Below, in pieces: positions 1-8,094 of a stretch of 64,000 nucleotides of DNA. Every line of letters begins with the position of its first letter. Positions within the stretch are counted from its first letter, which is position 1. Location of the stretch: contig NZ_JBBIFX010000003.1 of NCBI RefSeq assembly GCF_037543845.1, forward strand, positions 186,001-250,000, written 5' to 3'. A program made the translations under genes and the position numbers. Source of the stretch: Gymnodinialimonas ulvae (lineage in GTDB: Bacteria > Pseudomonadota > Alphaproteobacteria > Rhodobacterales > Rhodobacteraceae). Under the pieces are notes generated by a model. The model was not told the DNA's origin, searched no databases, and was given only the letters and a program-made list of their open reading frames with translations.

Positions 1-794
1 TGCTTCATGCCAAGGCTGATACGGTGGGTTTCCTTGTTGACCTTGATGACCTGCACCTTGACCGTCTCGCCGATGGTCAGAATGTCCTTGGGGTCGTTCA
101 CACGGCGCCATGCCATATCGGTCACGTGCAGAAGGCCGTCCACACCACCCAGATCGACGAATGCGCCGTATTCGGTGATGTTCTTGACGACACCGTCCAC
201 CACGTCGCCTTCGTTCAGCTTGCCGATAACCTCGGCGCGCTGCTCGGCGCGGGATTCTTCAAGGATTGCGCGGCGTGAGACAACGATGTTGCCACGGCGA
301 CGGTCCATTTTCAGGATCTGGAACGGCTGCTTGAGGCCCATCAACGGGCCCGCATCGCGCACGGGGCGCACGTCAACCTGGCTGCCGGGCAGGAACGCAA
401 CCGCGCCGCCCAGGTCCACGGTGAAGCCACCCTTCACGCGGCCAAAGATCGCGCCTTCGACACGCTCTTCCGCGGCATAGGCCTTCTCCAGACGATCCCA
501 CGCGGCCTCGCGGCGCGCCATCTCGTGCGACAGCACGGCTTCGCCACGGGCGTTTTCCACGTTGCGCAGGTAAACCTCGACCTCGTCGCCGACTTCGATC
601 GCGGGCGCTTCACCGGGGTTTGCGAATTCTTTAAGCTCGACACGGCCTTCCATCTTGTAGCCGACGTCGATGATGGCCTGGCCCGCTTCGATTGCGATGA
701 CCTTGCCTTTGACAACCGAGCCCTCTTCGGGCGTGTCAATTTCGAAGCTTTCGTTCAGGAGGGCTTCGAATTCCTCCATGGTTGCATTTGCCAT
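1..794 (-). CDS. rpsA: 30S ribosomal protein S1, 5' part (runs off the left edge)
   Basis: RpsA binds mRNA through repeated S1 (OB-fold) domains and helps the 30S subunit load structured messages. The reverse strand reads from ATG at 794 to the window edge without a stop, giving about 264 residues. It begins MANATMEEFEALLNESFE and contains S1-repeat signatures such as GSVVKGKVIAIE, GYKMEGRVELKEF, GRVKGGFTVDLGG and the strongly conserved YGAFVDLGGVDGLLHVTDM. Full-length S1 is about 560 residues, so over half is outside the window. The usual neighbour cmk lies upstream on the same strand at 2.8-3.4 kb, separated here by radC and a YbjN-like gene. A sigma70-type promoter is seen at 990-1018. Confidence 0.95.
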   Translation of the reverse strand, partial: MANATMEEFEALLNESFEIDTPEEGSVVKGKVIAIEAGQAIIDVGYKMEGRVELKEFANPGEAPAIEVGDEVEVYLRNVENARGEAVLSHEMARREAAWDRLEKAYAAEERVEGAIFGRVKGGFTVDLGGAVAFLPGSQVDVRPVRDAGPLMGLKQPFQILKMDRRRGNIVVSRRAILEESRAEQRAEVIGKLNEGDVVDGVVKNITEYGAFVDLGGVDGLLHVTDMAWRRVNDPKDILTIGETVKVQVIKVNKETHRISLGMK

Positions 795-989
795 GTGGCT
801 TTGGGTTCCTATTCGGTTTTGATCTGGCCGCGCGGTTGTCTCCGCCGGTCTTGGTTTCGTTTGCCCCGTCGCGTTGCGGCTCGGGCGTCGATTGGTCGTT
901 TGGTGGCGGGGCCGAAAACAAAGAGGGCCGGATTGATCCGACCCTGCCCATCTCTTGCCCTCAACTTATCCGCCGAGTTGACGGCCGCG

Positions 990-1018
990 CGTATACAAGC
1001 CTTGTCCCGAACGTGCAA
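990..1018 (-). promoter_or_regulatory. Probable sigma70 promoter of rpsA
   Basis: On the reverse strand TTGCAC (1018-1013) is followed after exactly 17 bases by TATACG (995-990). This is a good match to the -35/-10 consensus at ideal spacing, and lies about 195 bases upstream of the rpsA start. That leaves a long 5' leader, as is common for rpsA, whose translation is often autoregulated. Assigned by eye from the consensus. Confidence 0.5.
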
Positions 1019-1039
1019 CCCGCAGGCCTCTTGGCTCTC

Positions 1040-1081
1040 GCGTTAACCCCGAATTAACGCGGAACCTTTTCAATAAAGGTT
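1040..1081. repeat. Two adjacent perfect inverted repeats between rpsA and radC
   Basis: GCGTTAA (1040-1046) and TTAACGC (1054-1060) form a 7-bp inverted repeat with a 7-base spacer. AACCTTT (1063-1069) and AAAGGTT (1075-1081) form a second one with a 5-base spacer. They lie in the 325-bp divergent gap between rpsA and radC, just upstream of radC. They could be a regulator binding site or small hairpins; nothing else recognisable is in this gap apart from the rpsA promoter. Confidence 0.4.
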
Positions 1082-1119
1082 AAACTTTATCGAATCTCCC
1101 TGACGGACACAGACCCCCA

Positions 1120-2067
1120 ATGCGTATCGACCCCAAACACTCCAAGAAGGTTCAGGAACTTCGGGAGCATCCGCTCATCAACGGCGGCATCGCCAAATCA
1201 CGGGTGGCGCCACGGCCAATCGACACCCAATTGTCGCACGATGCCCTGCGCGGGCTGGAGGAACTTGATGCCCGCACCCCGCCACCGGATGCAGAAACGC
1301 GTCCGGCGTTCTCGCCCGGCTACAAGGTCAACCCGCGACTGCACGGCGATCACGCGGCGGGTGGGGGCCTTGTCTCTGATGCCGATGGAGCCAAACGGCC
1401 GCATTATTGGGGGCATCGCGAACGTCTGCGGACCCGTTTCCTAAGTGGCGGCCACGCGGCGATGCCGGAATATGAGCTTCTGGAACTCATGCTGTTCAAC
1501 GTCATTGCGCGCATTGATGTGAAACCTCTGGCCAAACGCTTGTTGGCTGCATTCGGCGATCTGAACGGCGTAATCGCGGCCTCCGAACACCGGCTGCTGC
1601 AAGTCGATGGGGCCACGCCGCGCGTCTACTACCAACTCCGCCTTATGGAGGCCTTTGCCCACCGCATGGGTCAGGCCAAGGTCCTGCAACGCGATGTCGT
1701 CTCGTCGTGGGATGATCTCGTCGCCTATTGCCGGACCGTCATGGCCCACCGCGACACGGAGCAATTCCGCATCCTCTACCTCAACCGCCGCAACGTCCTG
1801 ATCGCAGATGAAGCCGCCGGGACGGGCACCGTTGACCATGTGCCCGTCTACCCGCGCGAGGTTGCGAAACGCGCGCTCGAACTGAATGCGACGGCAATCA
1901 TTCTGGTACACAACCACCCCTCCGGCGATCCCACACCCAGTCAGGCCGACATCGACGTCACATCGCATGTGCAACTGGCCTGCGATGCAATCGGCGTGAT
2001 GATCCATGATCACGTGATCATCGGGAAGGATCGCGAGACATCGTTCCGCGCCGATTTGCTACTGTGA
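1120..2067 (+). CDS. radC: RadC/JAB-domain protein
   Basis: RadC-family (UPF0758) protein of 315 residues. The C-terminal JAB1/MPN-like metalloprotease-fold domain carries the JAMM signature at residues 264-271 (HNHPSGDP), followed by an Asp (SQADID), and ends with the typical HVIIG...SFRA tail. A helix-hairpin-helix-like segment precedes it (LLELMLFNVIARIDVKPLAKRLL). The N-terminal ~95 residues are hydrophilic and look specific to this lineage. Family members are named for DNA repair, but that role is not firmly established. The gene is monocistronic, divergent from rpsA and convergent with the YbjN-like gene. Confidence 0.9.
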   Translation: MRIDPKHSKKVQELREHPLINGGIAKSRVAPRPIDTQLSHDALRGLEELDARTPPPDAETRPAFSPGYKVNPRLHGDHAAGGGLVSDADGAKRPHYWGHRERLRTRFLSGGHAAMPEYELLELMLFNVIARIDVKPLAKRLLAAFGDLNGVIAASEHRLLQVDGATPRVYYQLRLMEAFAHRMGQAKVLQRDVVSSWDDLVAYCRTVMAHRDTEQFRILYLNRRNVLIADEAAGTGTVDHVPVYPREVAKRALELNATAIILVHNHPSGDPTPSQADIDVTSHVQLACDAIGVMIHDHVIIGKDRETSFRADLLL

Positions 2068-2172
2068 CGCTGTCGCCTCCGACAGTTACGCGGTACGAAT
2101 CCAAGCAAACACTTGTGCATCTCACAGGTTTTCCGGCGAACAACACAGCCTGACGCTACGCTGAGCAGGCTC

Positions 2173-2685
2173 TCAGAGTTCCTCACCCAACTCCAGCAAT
2201 TCCTGAATCAAACCGCGCGTGTCACCACCGCCGAACATAACAGCGCCCGAGGAATAGGTGTCCCCAAACGTCTGCGCCAGCGTCACCGTCTGTGCCACGC
2301 CCGAGATCAGCTGATCGGTTTCAAGCGGCGAAAGCGGGTGAATGAATGTCGCCCACAACCTGTTGTTCGCAATCGCATATCTTGCATCCAGCGCGGTATC
2401 GAAATTGGCCTGCATCAAGCGCAAGAGCGCGCCGTCATCCAATCCGTCCGCCGAGGAGATCGGCACCAGAATGCGCATCCGATCCGCGACCGGGTCCATG
2501 ATGACGGTTACCGGTACATTTGCGATCGTGAACGACATCCCGTTCGGCTCGATAACCGCATCAGGATCCAGAACCGAAAAGACCTCCGCCATGCGCTGTG
2601 GCGTCATCGGCGGCTCGGCCTCTTGCGCGAGAAGTCCGGCAGGGGTTGATGCAATCACAACGGCAAAAGCAATGGCGCGCAGCAT
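2173..2685 (-). CDS. Secreted YbjN-like domain protein
   Basis: 170-residue protein with an N-terminal signal peptide (MLRAIAFAVVIASTPAGLLA, probable cleavage after LLAQ). The rest resembles YbjN / type III secretion chaperone-like domains: a mixed alpha/beta fold with VPVTVIMDPVADRMRILVPI near residue 57 and a run of LMQANFDTALDARYAI and LWATFIHPLSPLETDQLISG. YbjN-type proteins are usually cytoplasmic sensors of unknown mechanism, so an exported version is less usual. Its molecular role is unknown. It lies between cmk and radC with no evident operon partner. Confidence 0.75.
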   Translation of the reverse strand: MLRAIAFAVVIASTPAGLLAQEAEPPMTPQRMAEVFSVLDPDAVIEPNGMSFTIANVPVTVIMDPVADRMRILVPISSADGLDDGALLRLMQANFDTALDARYAIANNRLWATFIHPLSPLETDQLISGVAQTVTLAQTFGDTYSSGAVMFGGGDTRGLIQELLELGEEL

Positions 2686-2789
2686 GTCGAAATCTCCGGC
2701 TAGCGTTGGGTCATGTACAGCCTAGCGCCAAAGCCCTGCCCGCCAAAGGCACGATTGCAGGTCACGCAGTCACGACATCGGCATCGGAT

Positions 2790-3404
2790 CTAGCCAGGCT
2801 GCTTCGCCGCGACCGCAGAAACCGCGGCTGCGACCGCCTCGGCAATGCCCATATCGCTCGTGTCCAGGACCAACGCATCCTCCGCGGCCACCATCGGCGC
2901 GGTGGCGCGGTCGGCATCGCGCGCGTCCCGAGCCCGCACATCCGCCAGAACCTCTGCAAATTCGGCGCTCAGTCCGCGACCGGCCATTTCATCCAGCCGC
3001 CGCTGCGCCCGGACTTCAGCGCTGGCCGTCACGAAAAGCTTCACCTCGGCACGCGGGCAGATCACCGTCCCGATATCGCGCCCATCCAGCACCGCACCCC
3101 CTTGCCGGTTCGCAAATGCGCGCTGAAAATCAAGCAGATGCTCGCGCACTTGCGGAATAACTGCCACTTTCGAAGCCGCCTGCGCCACGTCGGGTGTCCG
3201 CAATGCCGTGGCGTCGGCAAGATCATCGGGGGATAGCGCCTGCGCCGCCGCCTCGGCGCGTTCACCGGCCAGAACCTTTGCGCCAACCGCGCGATACAGC
3301 AGGCCTGTATCAAGATGCGCAAAGCCGAAATGCTCGGCCACCGCGCGCCCGATGGTCCCTTTGCCCGCAGCCGCCGGGCCGTCAATTGCTACTGTGAATC
3401 TCAT
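2790..3404 (-). CDS. cmk: Cytidylate kinase
   Basis: Phosphorylates CMP and dCMP with ATP in the cytoplasm, feeding pyrimidine nucleotide synthesis. 204 residues. The P-loop is at residues 8-17 (GPAAAGKGTI), preceded by the typical MRFTVAIDG start. The CMP-binding region DTGLLYRAVG follows at about residue 33, and VLDGRDIGTVICP with the LID-like RAQRRLDEM segment lies in the middle. All core features are intact. Cmk often sits directly upstream of rpsA in alphaproteobacteria; here two genes separate them. The start ATG at 3404 is well placed. Confidence 0.95.
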   Translation of the reverse strand: MRFTVAIDGPAAAGKGTIGRAVAEHFGFAHLDTGLLYRAVGAKVLAGERAEAAAQALSPDDLADATALRTPDVAQAASKVAVIPQVREHLLDFQRAFANRQGGAVLDGRDIGTVICPRAEVKLFVTASAEVRAQRRLDEMAGRGLSAEFAEVLADVRARDARDADRATAPMVAAEDALVLDTSDMGIAEAVAAAVSAVAAKQPG

Positions 3405-3416
3405 ATGTCCGTTTTA

Positions 3417-3435
3417 ACGCGCTTTTTTTGCGCGT
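3417..3435. repeat. Palindrome ACGCGC-T7-GCGCGT upstream of cmk
   Basis: A perfect 6-bp inverted repeat, ACGCGC and GCGCGT, encloses seven T (A on the reverse strand). It sits 12 bases upstream of the cmk start and 42 bases beyond the arsR stop. Because the A/T run is in the loop rather than after the stem it is not a canonical intrinsic terminator. It may be a leader hairpin of cmk or a protein site. Confidence 0.4.
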
Positions 3436-3477
3436 GCCAGCGCGGGCCGACGCAGCCAAGCCTGTTGACCGGCTTTG

Positions 3478-3825
3478 TCACGTCACCGAGCGGTCGCTGC
3501 CCTCGGCACGGTCATCGTGCTCCATCTCGTCGCGCACCTCGCGGCGCAAGGCACGCGACGGGGGGCACACCTCCTGCATGAACGTCCAGAGGTGGCCAGC
3601 GAGGTTTTCCTGCTCCATGCCGTACAGAATGAATTGTCCCTCCCGCTTCTTCCAGATCAGGCCAGCCGACTCGAGCACCGAAAGATGCTTGCTGACAGCT
3701 GGCTTCGACATGTCGAACCGATCCGCAATGGCCCCGGCGTGAAGCGGCCTTTCCCTTAAATATGCAAGGATTTTCCGCCGCGTAGTCGAGGAGAGCGCTT
3801 CGAAGACTTTTTCAGGGCTTGACAT
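3478..3825 (-). CDS. ArsR-family winged-helix repressor
   Basis: 115-residue DNA-binding protein. The winged helix-turn-helix spans residues ~5-90 with the hallmark RRKILAYLRERPLHAGAIADRF followed by MSKPAVSKHLSVLESAGLI as recognition helix. No metal-binding ELCVC-type cysteine motif is present, so it belongs to the non-metal SdpR-like branch rather than ArsR/SmtB metal sensors. It is divergent from the two desaturase-like genes, with repeated AT-rich sites in the 75-bp gap, so it probably represses itself and the desaturase pair. The signal is unknown; membrane or lipid stress is only a guess from context. Confidence 0.85.
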   Translation of the reverse strand: MSSPEKVFEALSSTTRRKILAYLRERPLHAGAIADRFDMSKPAVSKHLSVLESAGLIWKKREGQFILYGMEQENLAGHLWTFMQEVCPPSRALRREVRDEMEHDDRAEGSDRSVT

Positions 3826-3826
3826 A

Positions 3827-3873
3827 TTTCACCAATTAACTCAAAGGTTAAATGAAGATTTCACTTATTAGTT
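3827..3873. promoter_or_regulatory. Candidate ArsR operator between arsR and the desaturase pair
   Basis: The gap contains a direct repeat, TTTCACCAATTAACT (3827-3841) and TTTCACTTATTAGTT (3859-3873). The copies are 32 bp apart, about three helical turns. It also contains a perfect inverted repeat TTAAC-N6-GTTAA (3836-3851). ArsR-type repressors bind AT-rich imperfect palindromes in their own divergent promoter, so this is the natural operator. Not tested. Confidence 0.5.
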
Positions 3874-3900
3874 AAATGCTGAACCGTGGAGACGCAAGCC

Positions 3901-4806
3901 ATGAAGCAGGAATTAAGTGCAACAGACCGGGTGACGCCACGTCCCGACAGCTCCGCTACCCGGGCAAGCGTGATCTGGTCGCCCGCAAAGTCGCTCTGGT
4001 TTACGGGCATGGCGGCGATGGGCATCATCGGCGTGGCCTTCTTTCCATCGTGGGGCGCGGCGGGCATCACACTTCTGCTGATGCTGCTGACACTCTGTCT
4101 TGGCCATTCGGTCGGCATGCACCGCCTGTTGATCCACCGCAGTTTCGAAACCCCACTTTGGGTGGAACACGCCCTTGTTTACCTTGGCACACTTGTCGGC
4201 ATGGCGGGGCCCATCGGCATGTTCAAGATCCACGAAATCCGCGATTGGCAGCAGCAGCAGCCCGACTGCCATTCCTTCGCCAAGCACGACGTCGGCTTTT
4301 GGCGCGACGCCCTGTGGCAAATGCATTACGAACAGATGCTCGTTCACCCCCCGGTTCTGCACGTCGAACCACGGGTGACCCGCGACCGCTTTTACCGGTT
4401 TCTCGAAGCAACCTGGCGATGGCAACAGCTTCCCCTCGCACTCGGCCTGTTTGCACTGGGAGGCGTTGGCTTCGTCCTCTGGGGGATCGGTCTTCGGGTG
4501 GCGGTGTCGCTGGCCGGGCATTGGATCACGGTCCATTTCGCCCATACCCGCGGCGAGCGGCCCTTTGTGCAGGACGATATCGCCATTGATGGTCGCAACC
4601 TGCCGGGCCTTGGCCTCGTGACCTTTGGCGAAGCATTCCACAACAATCACCATGCCTTTCCGCGCTCGGCGCGCATGGGTCATGACGCCAGTCAGATCGA
4701 CCCTGGTTGGTGGGTAATCCGGACACTCGCAGCCCTTGGGCTCGCCTGGAACATCCGCACACCCGATGGCGTGACTGCCACCGCATGGAAGGGAGCCATC
4801 CAATGA
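3901..4806 (+). CDS. Fatty-acid desaturase-like integral membrane protein (copy 1)
   Basis: 301-residue membrane protein of the acyl-CoA/acyl-lipid desaturase superfamily, which oxidises acyl chains with a di-iron centre held by histidine boxes. Box 1 is HSVGMHRLLIHRSF near residue 65. The last box is FHNNHHAFP near residue 247. The middle HxxHH-type box of classical enzymes is not seen; the equivalent place has IHEIRDWQQQQ and a later H. Hydrophobic segments surround the boxes. The start at 3901 is preferred over GTG 3886 because GGAG lies nine bases upstream. It overlaps copy 2 by ATGA, so the two are co-translated, probably under the divergent ArsR regulator. Confidence 0.8.
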   Translation: MKQELSATDRVTPRPDSSATRASVIWSPAKSLWFTGMAAMGIIGVAFFPSWGAAGITLLLMLLTLCLGHSVGMHRLLIHRSFETPLWVEHALVYLGTLVGMAGPIGMFKIHEIRDWQQQQPDCHSFAKHDVGFWRDALWQMHYEQMLVHPPVLHVEPRVTRDRFYRFLEATWRWQQLPLALGLFALGGVGFVLWGIGLRVAVSLAGHWITVHFAHTRGERPFVQDDIAIDGRNLPGLGLVTFGEAFHNNHHAFPRSARMGHDASQIDPGWWVIRTLAALGLAWNIRTPDGVTATAWKGAIQ

Positions 4807-5816
4807 GTCTGAGCGATACGGACCGCGTCTTTTCCGATGCACACACATCCGCCACCGAAGGTCGCATCGCTTGGGATGCGCCGAAATCCCTATGGACCTT
4901 TGCGCATATGGCGGGCGGGATTGCGGCGCTGATCTTGTTCCCAAGCTGGGGCGGGGTCGCGGCGTTTCTCACGCTCGCCGCGATCACGTTATGTGCAGGG
5001 CATTCCGTTGGCATGCACCGTCTTCTGATCCACCGAAGCTTCACGGCGCCCAAATCGCTGGAGCGGACGCTTGTTTGGCTTGGAACCCTTGTGGGCATGG
5101 CTGGTCCGTTCGGCATGATCCGCGCCCATGACATGCGCGATTGGCATCAACGGCAGGTCGCGTGCCCGCCGCACCCGTCGCACGGCGCGGGGTGGCTGCG
5201 CGATGCGTGGTGGCAGATGCATTGCCGCTTTGCCCTGACCCATCCGCCGCGTTTCGAGATCGAGCCCGAGATCGCTGGCGACCCAATCTATCAATGGGTG
5301 GAACGGCATTGGATGGCGCAGCAACTTATCCCGGCGACGCTGCTCTTCGCCCTTGGCGGCATCGGGTGGGTGCTTTGGGGCATCAGCCTGCGCATCGCAG
5401 TATCCCTGATCGGACATTGGGCCGTGGGTCATGCTGCACACAAGGGCGGTCACCAAGGCTGGGAAATCCGTGGGCTGCCGGTGCAGGGCTACAACCTGCG
5501 CGGGCTGGGGTTCCTGACCTTCGGCGAGAGCTTCCACGGCAACCACCACGCGTTTCCCCATTCGGCGCAGCTTGGTGTTGAGCGGGGGCAGCTTGACCCC
5601 GGGTTCTGGCTGATCCTGGGGCTGGAACGGCTGGGGCTGGCGTGGGACGTGAAGGGCCCGCATTCGCAAGACCCGCGTGAGGGGCTGGCGCGTGTCGCGC
5701 CCGCTTCCATGGAGCCGGGGACAGGTGGATGGCCCGAGCAAAGCAAGGGGTCTTACCCTGTGTGCGCACGCGTGAACACACAAGCGCCAAAGACTCAAAT
5801 CTTTCAAAATCAATAG
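4803..5816 (+). CDS. Fatty-acid desaturase-like integral membrane protein (copy 2)
   Basis: 337-residue paralogue of the preceding gene, clearly arising by tandem duplication: both share the HSVGMHRLLIHRSF box, the GTLVGMAGP segment, HxxRDW, a VGFVLWGI/IGWVLWGI segment and a HNNHHAFP/HGNHHAFP box. This copy has an extra ~45-residue polar C-terminal tail after the catalytic domain (EPGTGGWPEQSKG onward). The start ATG overlaps the upstream stop by four bases. Both copies keep the first and last histidine boxes, so both may be active; having two linked copies suggests a heterodimer or different substrates. The transcript ends at a hairpin at 5821-5859. Confidence 0.8.
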   Translation: MSLSDTDRVFSDAHTSATEGRIAWDAPKSLWTFAHMAGGIAALILFPSWGGVAAFLTLAAITLCAGHSVGMHRLLIHRSFTAPKSLERTLVWLGTLVGMAGPFGMIRAHDMRDWHQRQVACPPHPSHGAGWLRDAWWQMHCRFALTHPPRFEIEPEIAGDPIYQWVERHWMAQQLIPATLLFALGGIGWVLWGISLRIAVSLIGHWAVGHAAHKGGHQGWEIRGLPVQGYNLRGLGFLTFGESFHGNHHAFPHSAQLGVERGQLDPGFWLILGLERLGLAWDVKGPHSQDPREGLARVAPASMEPGTGGWPEQSKGSYPVCARVNTQAPKTQIFQNQ

Positions 5817-5820
5817 GTTA

Positions 5821-5859
5821 CGCAAAATAACATTTCTACAATTATAGAAATGTTTTGCG
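5821..5859. terminator. Long AT-rich hairpin between convergent desaturase 2 and aroA
   Basis: ACATTTCTA (5830-5838) pairs perfectly with TAGAAATGT (5845-5853) around a six-base loop. The outer CGCAAAA (5821-5827) and TTTTGCG (5853-5859) extend the stem with a small bulge. A/T runs flank the stem on both strands, so it can act as a bidirectional intrinsic terminator for the convergent genes. It is strikingly AT-rich for this GC-rich DNA. Confidence 0.65.
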
Positions 5860-5861
5860 CC

Positions 5862-7220
5862 CTAGCGGGACTGGTTCGCCCGGTCCAACCGCGCCCCAAG
5901 ATCCCGCATCAGCCCCTCGAAAATCGGGAAAGACGTCGCAATCGGCCCGGCATCATCCACCGTGATCCCGTCCTGACTGGCGAAACCGGCGCACAGAAAC
6001 GACATGGCAATGCGGTGATCGAGATGCGTGGCGACCGTCACACCGCCCTTGACCCCGCCCGGACCGCAGCCCTGCACGATCCACCAATCGGGGCCGTCCT
6101 CGACCGCGACCCCTGCCGCGCGCAGACCATCGGCCATGGCCGCGATCCGGTCGCTTTCCTTGACGCGCAATTCCTTGACGCCGCGCATCACGGTGGCGCC
6201 TTCGGCATTGGCGGCGACCACGGACAGGATCGGGTATTCGTCGATCATCGACGCCGCGCGCTCGGGCGGCACTTCGATGCCCTTCATGTCGGGCGAGAAC
6301 CGGGCGCGCAGGTCGGCCACGGGCTCTCCGCCTTCTTCGCGCGGGTTTTCATAGGTCAGGTCCGCACCCATGTCGCGCAGCGTCTCGAATAAGCCCGCGC
6401 GCGTCGGGTTGAGGCCGATGTTGGGCACCAAAACGTCCGACCCTTCGGCGATCAACGCCGCGCAGACCGGGAACGCGGCCGAGCTTGGGTCGCGTGGCAC
6501 GGCGATAGACTGCGGCTTCAATTCCGGCTGCCCGGTCAGGGTGATCACGCGGCCCTCAGGGGTAAGCTCGGTCGTGATCTCGGCCCCGAAACCCGCCAAC
6601 ATGCGCTCGCTATGGTCGCGCGTGGCCTCTTGTTCGATCACGACGGTCTCGCCCGGCGCGTTGAGGCCCGCGAGAAGCACGGCAGATTTCACCTGCGCCG
6701 AGGGCACGGGGGTTGTGTAGCGCACGGGCAAAGGCGCGGCCGCGCCGATCAGCGTCATGGGCAAGCGTCCGTTCGCGCGGCCATAGGCCTGCGTTCCGAA
6801 CAGGGTGAGAGGGTCCGTCACCCGTGCCATCGGACGCGACCGGAGCGAGGCGTCGCCGGTGAACGTCGCGGTCATCGGACAGGTCGCCATGGCCCCCATG
6901 ATCAACCGCACGCCGGTGCCGGAATTGCCGAAATCCAGCACATCGTCGGGCTCGGCAAACCCACCGACGCCGACGCCGTGGATGCGCCATGTGCCATCGT
7001 CCTCGCGCGTCACCTCGGCCCCGAAGGCGCGCATCGCCGCGGCGGTATCAAGCACGTCTTGCCCTTCCAGAAGGCCGGTGACCCGCGTTTCCCCCACCGC
7101 CATCGCGCCAAAGATCAGCGACCGATGCGAGATCGACTTGTCGCCCGGCACCTCGGCCACGCCTTCGAGGGCCGTGCCCCTGCGGGCGGTCATTGGCTGC
7201 GGATCACCGTGGGAGGACAT
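5862..7220 (-). CDS. aroA: 3-phosphoshikimate 1-carboxyvinyltransferase (EPSP synthase), class II type
   Basis: Joins shikimate-3-phosphate and PEP in the sixth step of aromatic amino acid synthesis. 452 residues. All four class II signatures are visible: GDKS (26-29), SAQVK (174-178), RDHSE (201-205) and NPTR (271-274). The PEP-site loop reads DFGNSGTGVRLIMG, with Gly at 101 and Leu at 106. Conserved PSMIDEYP-like (ASMIDEYPIL) and LRVKESDR blocks follow. I chose ATG 7220; longer in-frame starts reach into the low-complexity repeat region upstream and add residues not found in the family. Confidence 0.95.
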   Translation of the reverse strand: MSSHGDPQPMTARRGTALEGVAEVPGDKSISHRSLIFGAMAVGETRVTGLLEGQDVLDTAAAMRAFGAEVTREDDGTWRIHGVGVGGFAEPDDVLDFGNSGTGVRLIMGAMATCPMTATFTGDASLRSRPMARVTDPLTLFGTQAYGRANGRLPMTLIGAAAPLPVRYTTPVPSAQVKSAVLLAGLNAPGETVVIEQEATRDHSERMLAGFGAEITTELTPEGRVITLTGQPELKPQSIAVPRDPSSAAFPVCAALIAEGSDVLVPNIGLNPTRAGLFETLRDMGADLTYENPREEGGEPVADLRARFSPDMKGIEVPPERAASMIDEYPILSVVAANAEGATVMRGVKELRVKESDRIAAMADGLRAAGVAVEDGPDWWIVQGCGPGGVKGGVTVATHLDHRIAMSFLCAGFASQDGITVDDAGPIATSFPIFEGLMRDLGARLDRANQSR

Positions 7221-7320
7221 GCGACGGCCTTTCATCTGCAATTGCGCGCTGGTGATAGACGCGGGCAAAGCGGGCGTCCACACCCCAATTCTTGCGGGGG
7301 TGGCGGCGGATGCGTTGCTT

Positions 7321-7378
7321 GGGGGCGCTGCCCCCGTCCTTTGGACTCCCCCGAGGTAGTTCGGAAGCAAAGAGGGCA
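7321..7378. repeat. Intergenic double-hairpin element, copy 1
   Basis: Between trmB and aroA, GGGGGC-GCT-GCCCCC (7321-7335) is followed directly by GTCC-TTT-GGAC (7336-7346) and then CCCCCGAGGTAGTTCGG and AAGCAAAGAGGG. The same tail words recur at 22383-22449 and, more degenerate, at 61133-61203. Such GC hairpins followed by an AGGTATTT...AAAGA tail are common between genes in Rhodobacteraceae (general knowledge). Here it lies just beyond the trmB stop and may serve as terminator or mRNA-end stabiliser. Confidence 0.6.
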
Positions 7379-7398
7379 AGGGGCGCGGTTGGCGGAGG

Positions 7399-8091
7399 TC
7401 AGGTTTTGCGGAAGGTCAGGTAATGCGGCACGCGACCTTCGCGCAGGGCCTTTTGTTCATACCGGGTGGACAGCCAATCGGACCACGGCGCGCGCCAATC
7501 GGATGCGGACTCGGCCAACCAATCGAACCCGGCGCGTGGCACTTCTTCGAGGGTCTGGCGCACGTAATCGGGAATGTCGGTGGCGACACGAAATTCCGCA
7601 CCGGGTTTGAGCGCCCGCGCCAGAGGACCGAGGTGTTCGGGCGTGACGAACCGGCGGCGATGGTGGCGCGTCTTGGGCCAAGGGTCGGGGTACAGCAGGA
7701 ACGCTTTGGCGATGCTGTCCTCGGGCAGAACGTCGAACAGATCGCGCGCATCGCCGGGGAAGACGCGCAGGTTGTCGACCCCTGCCTTGCGGATCTTGCC
7801 CAGAAGCATGGCGACGCCGTTGATGTAGGGCTCGCAGCCGATGATGCCGACATCGGGGTTCAGGGCCGCCTGATGCACCAGATGTTCCCCGCCGCCGAAG
7901 CCGACCTCCAGCCAGACCGCGCGCCCGCCAAAGAGCGCATCGAGGTCAAGCGGCGTGCGATCCGGGTTCGCATCCCAATCGACCGGACCGGGCGACAAGG
8001 CCGCCAGATCCTCGGCCAGGTAACGTTCCTGGCTGTCTTTCAGGTGCTGGCCCTTGCGGCGGCCATAGAAATTGCGGTGCGGGCGTTTCAT
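7399..8091 (-). CDS. trmB: tRNA (guanine-N7-)-methyltransferase
   Basis: Methylates G46 in the variable loop of tRNA using SAM. 230 residues. Rossmann-type SAM-binding motif VWLEVGFGGGEHL near residue 57, NLRVFPGDARDLF in the middle, and the diagnostic YPDPWPKTRHHRRRF catalytic block near residue 130. The C-terminal YEQKALREGR segment is also typical. It is the last gene of the miaB-to-trmB block. The metK stop lies only three bases upstream of its start, so it is translated from the metK transcript and should share the metK riboswitch control. Confidence 0.94.
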   Translation of the reverse strand: MKRPHRNFYGRRKGQHLKDSQERYLAEDLAALSPGPVDWDANPDRTPLDLDALFGGRAVWLEVGFGGGEHLVHQAALNPDVGIIGCEPYINGVAMLLGKIRKAGVDNLRVFPGDARDLFDVLPEDSIAKAFLLYPDPWPKTRHHRRRFVTPEHLGPLARALKPGAEFRVATDIPDYVRQTLEEVPRAGFDWLAESASDWRAPWSDWLSTRYEQKALREGRVPHYLTFRKT

Positions 8092-8094
8092 GGA

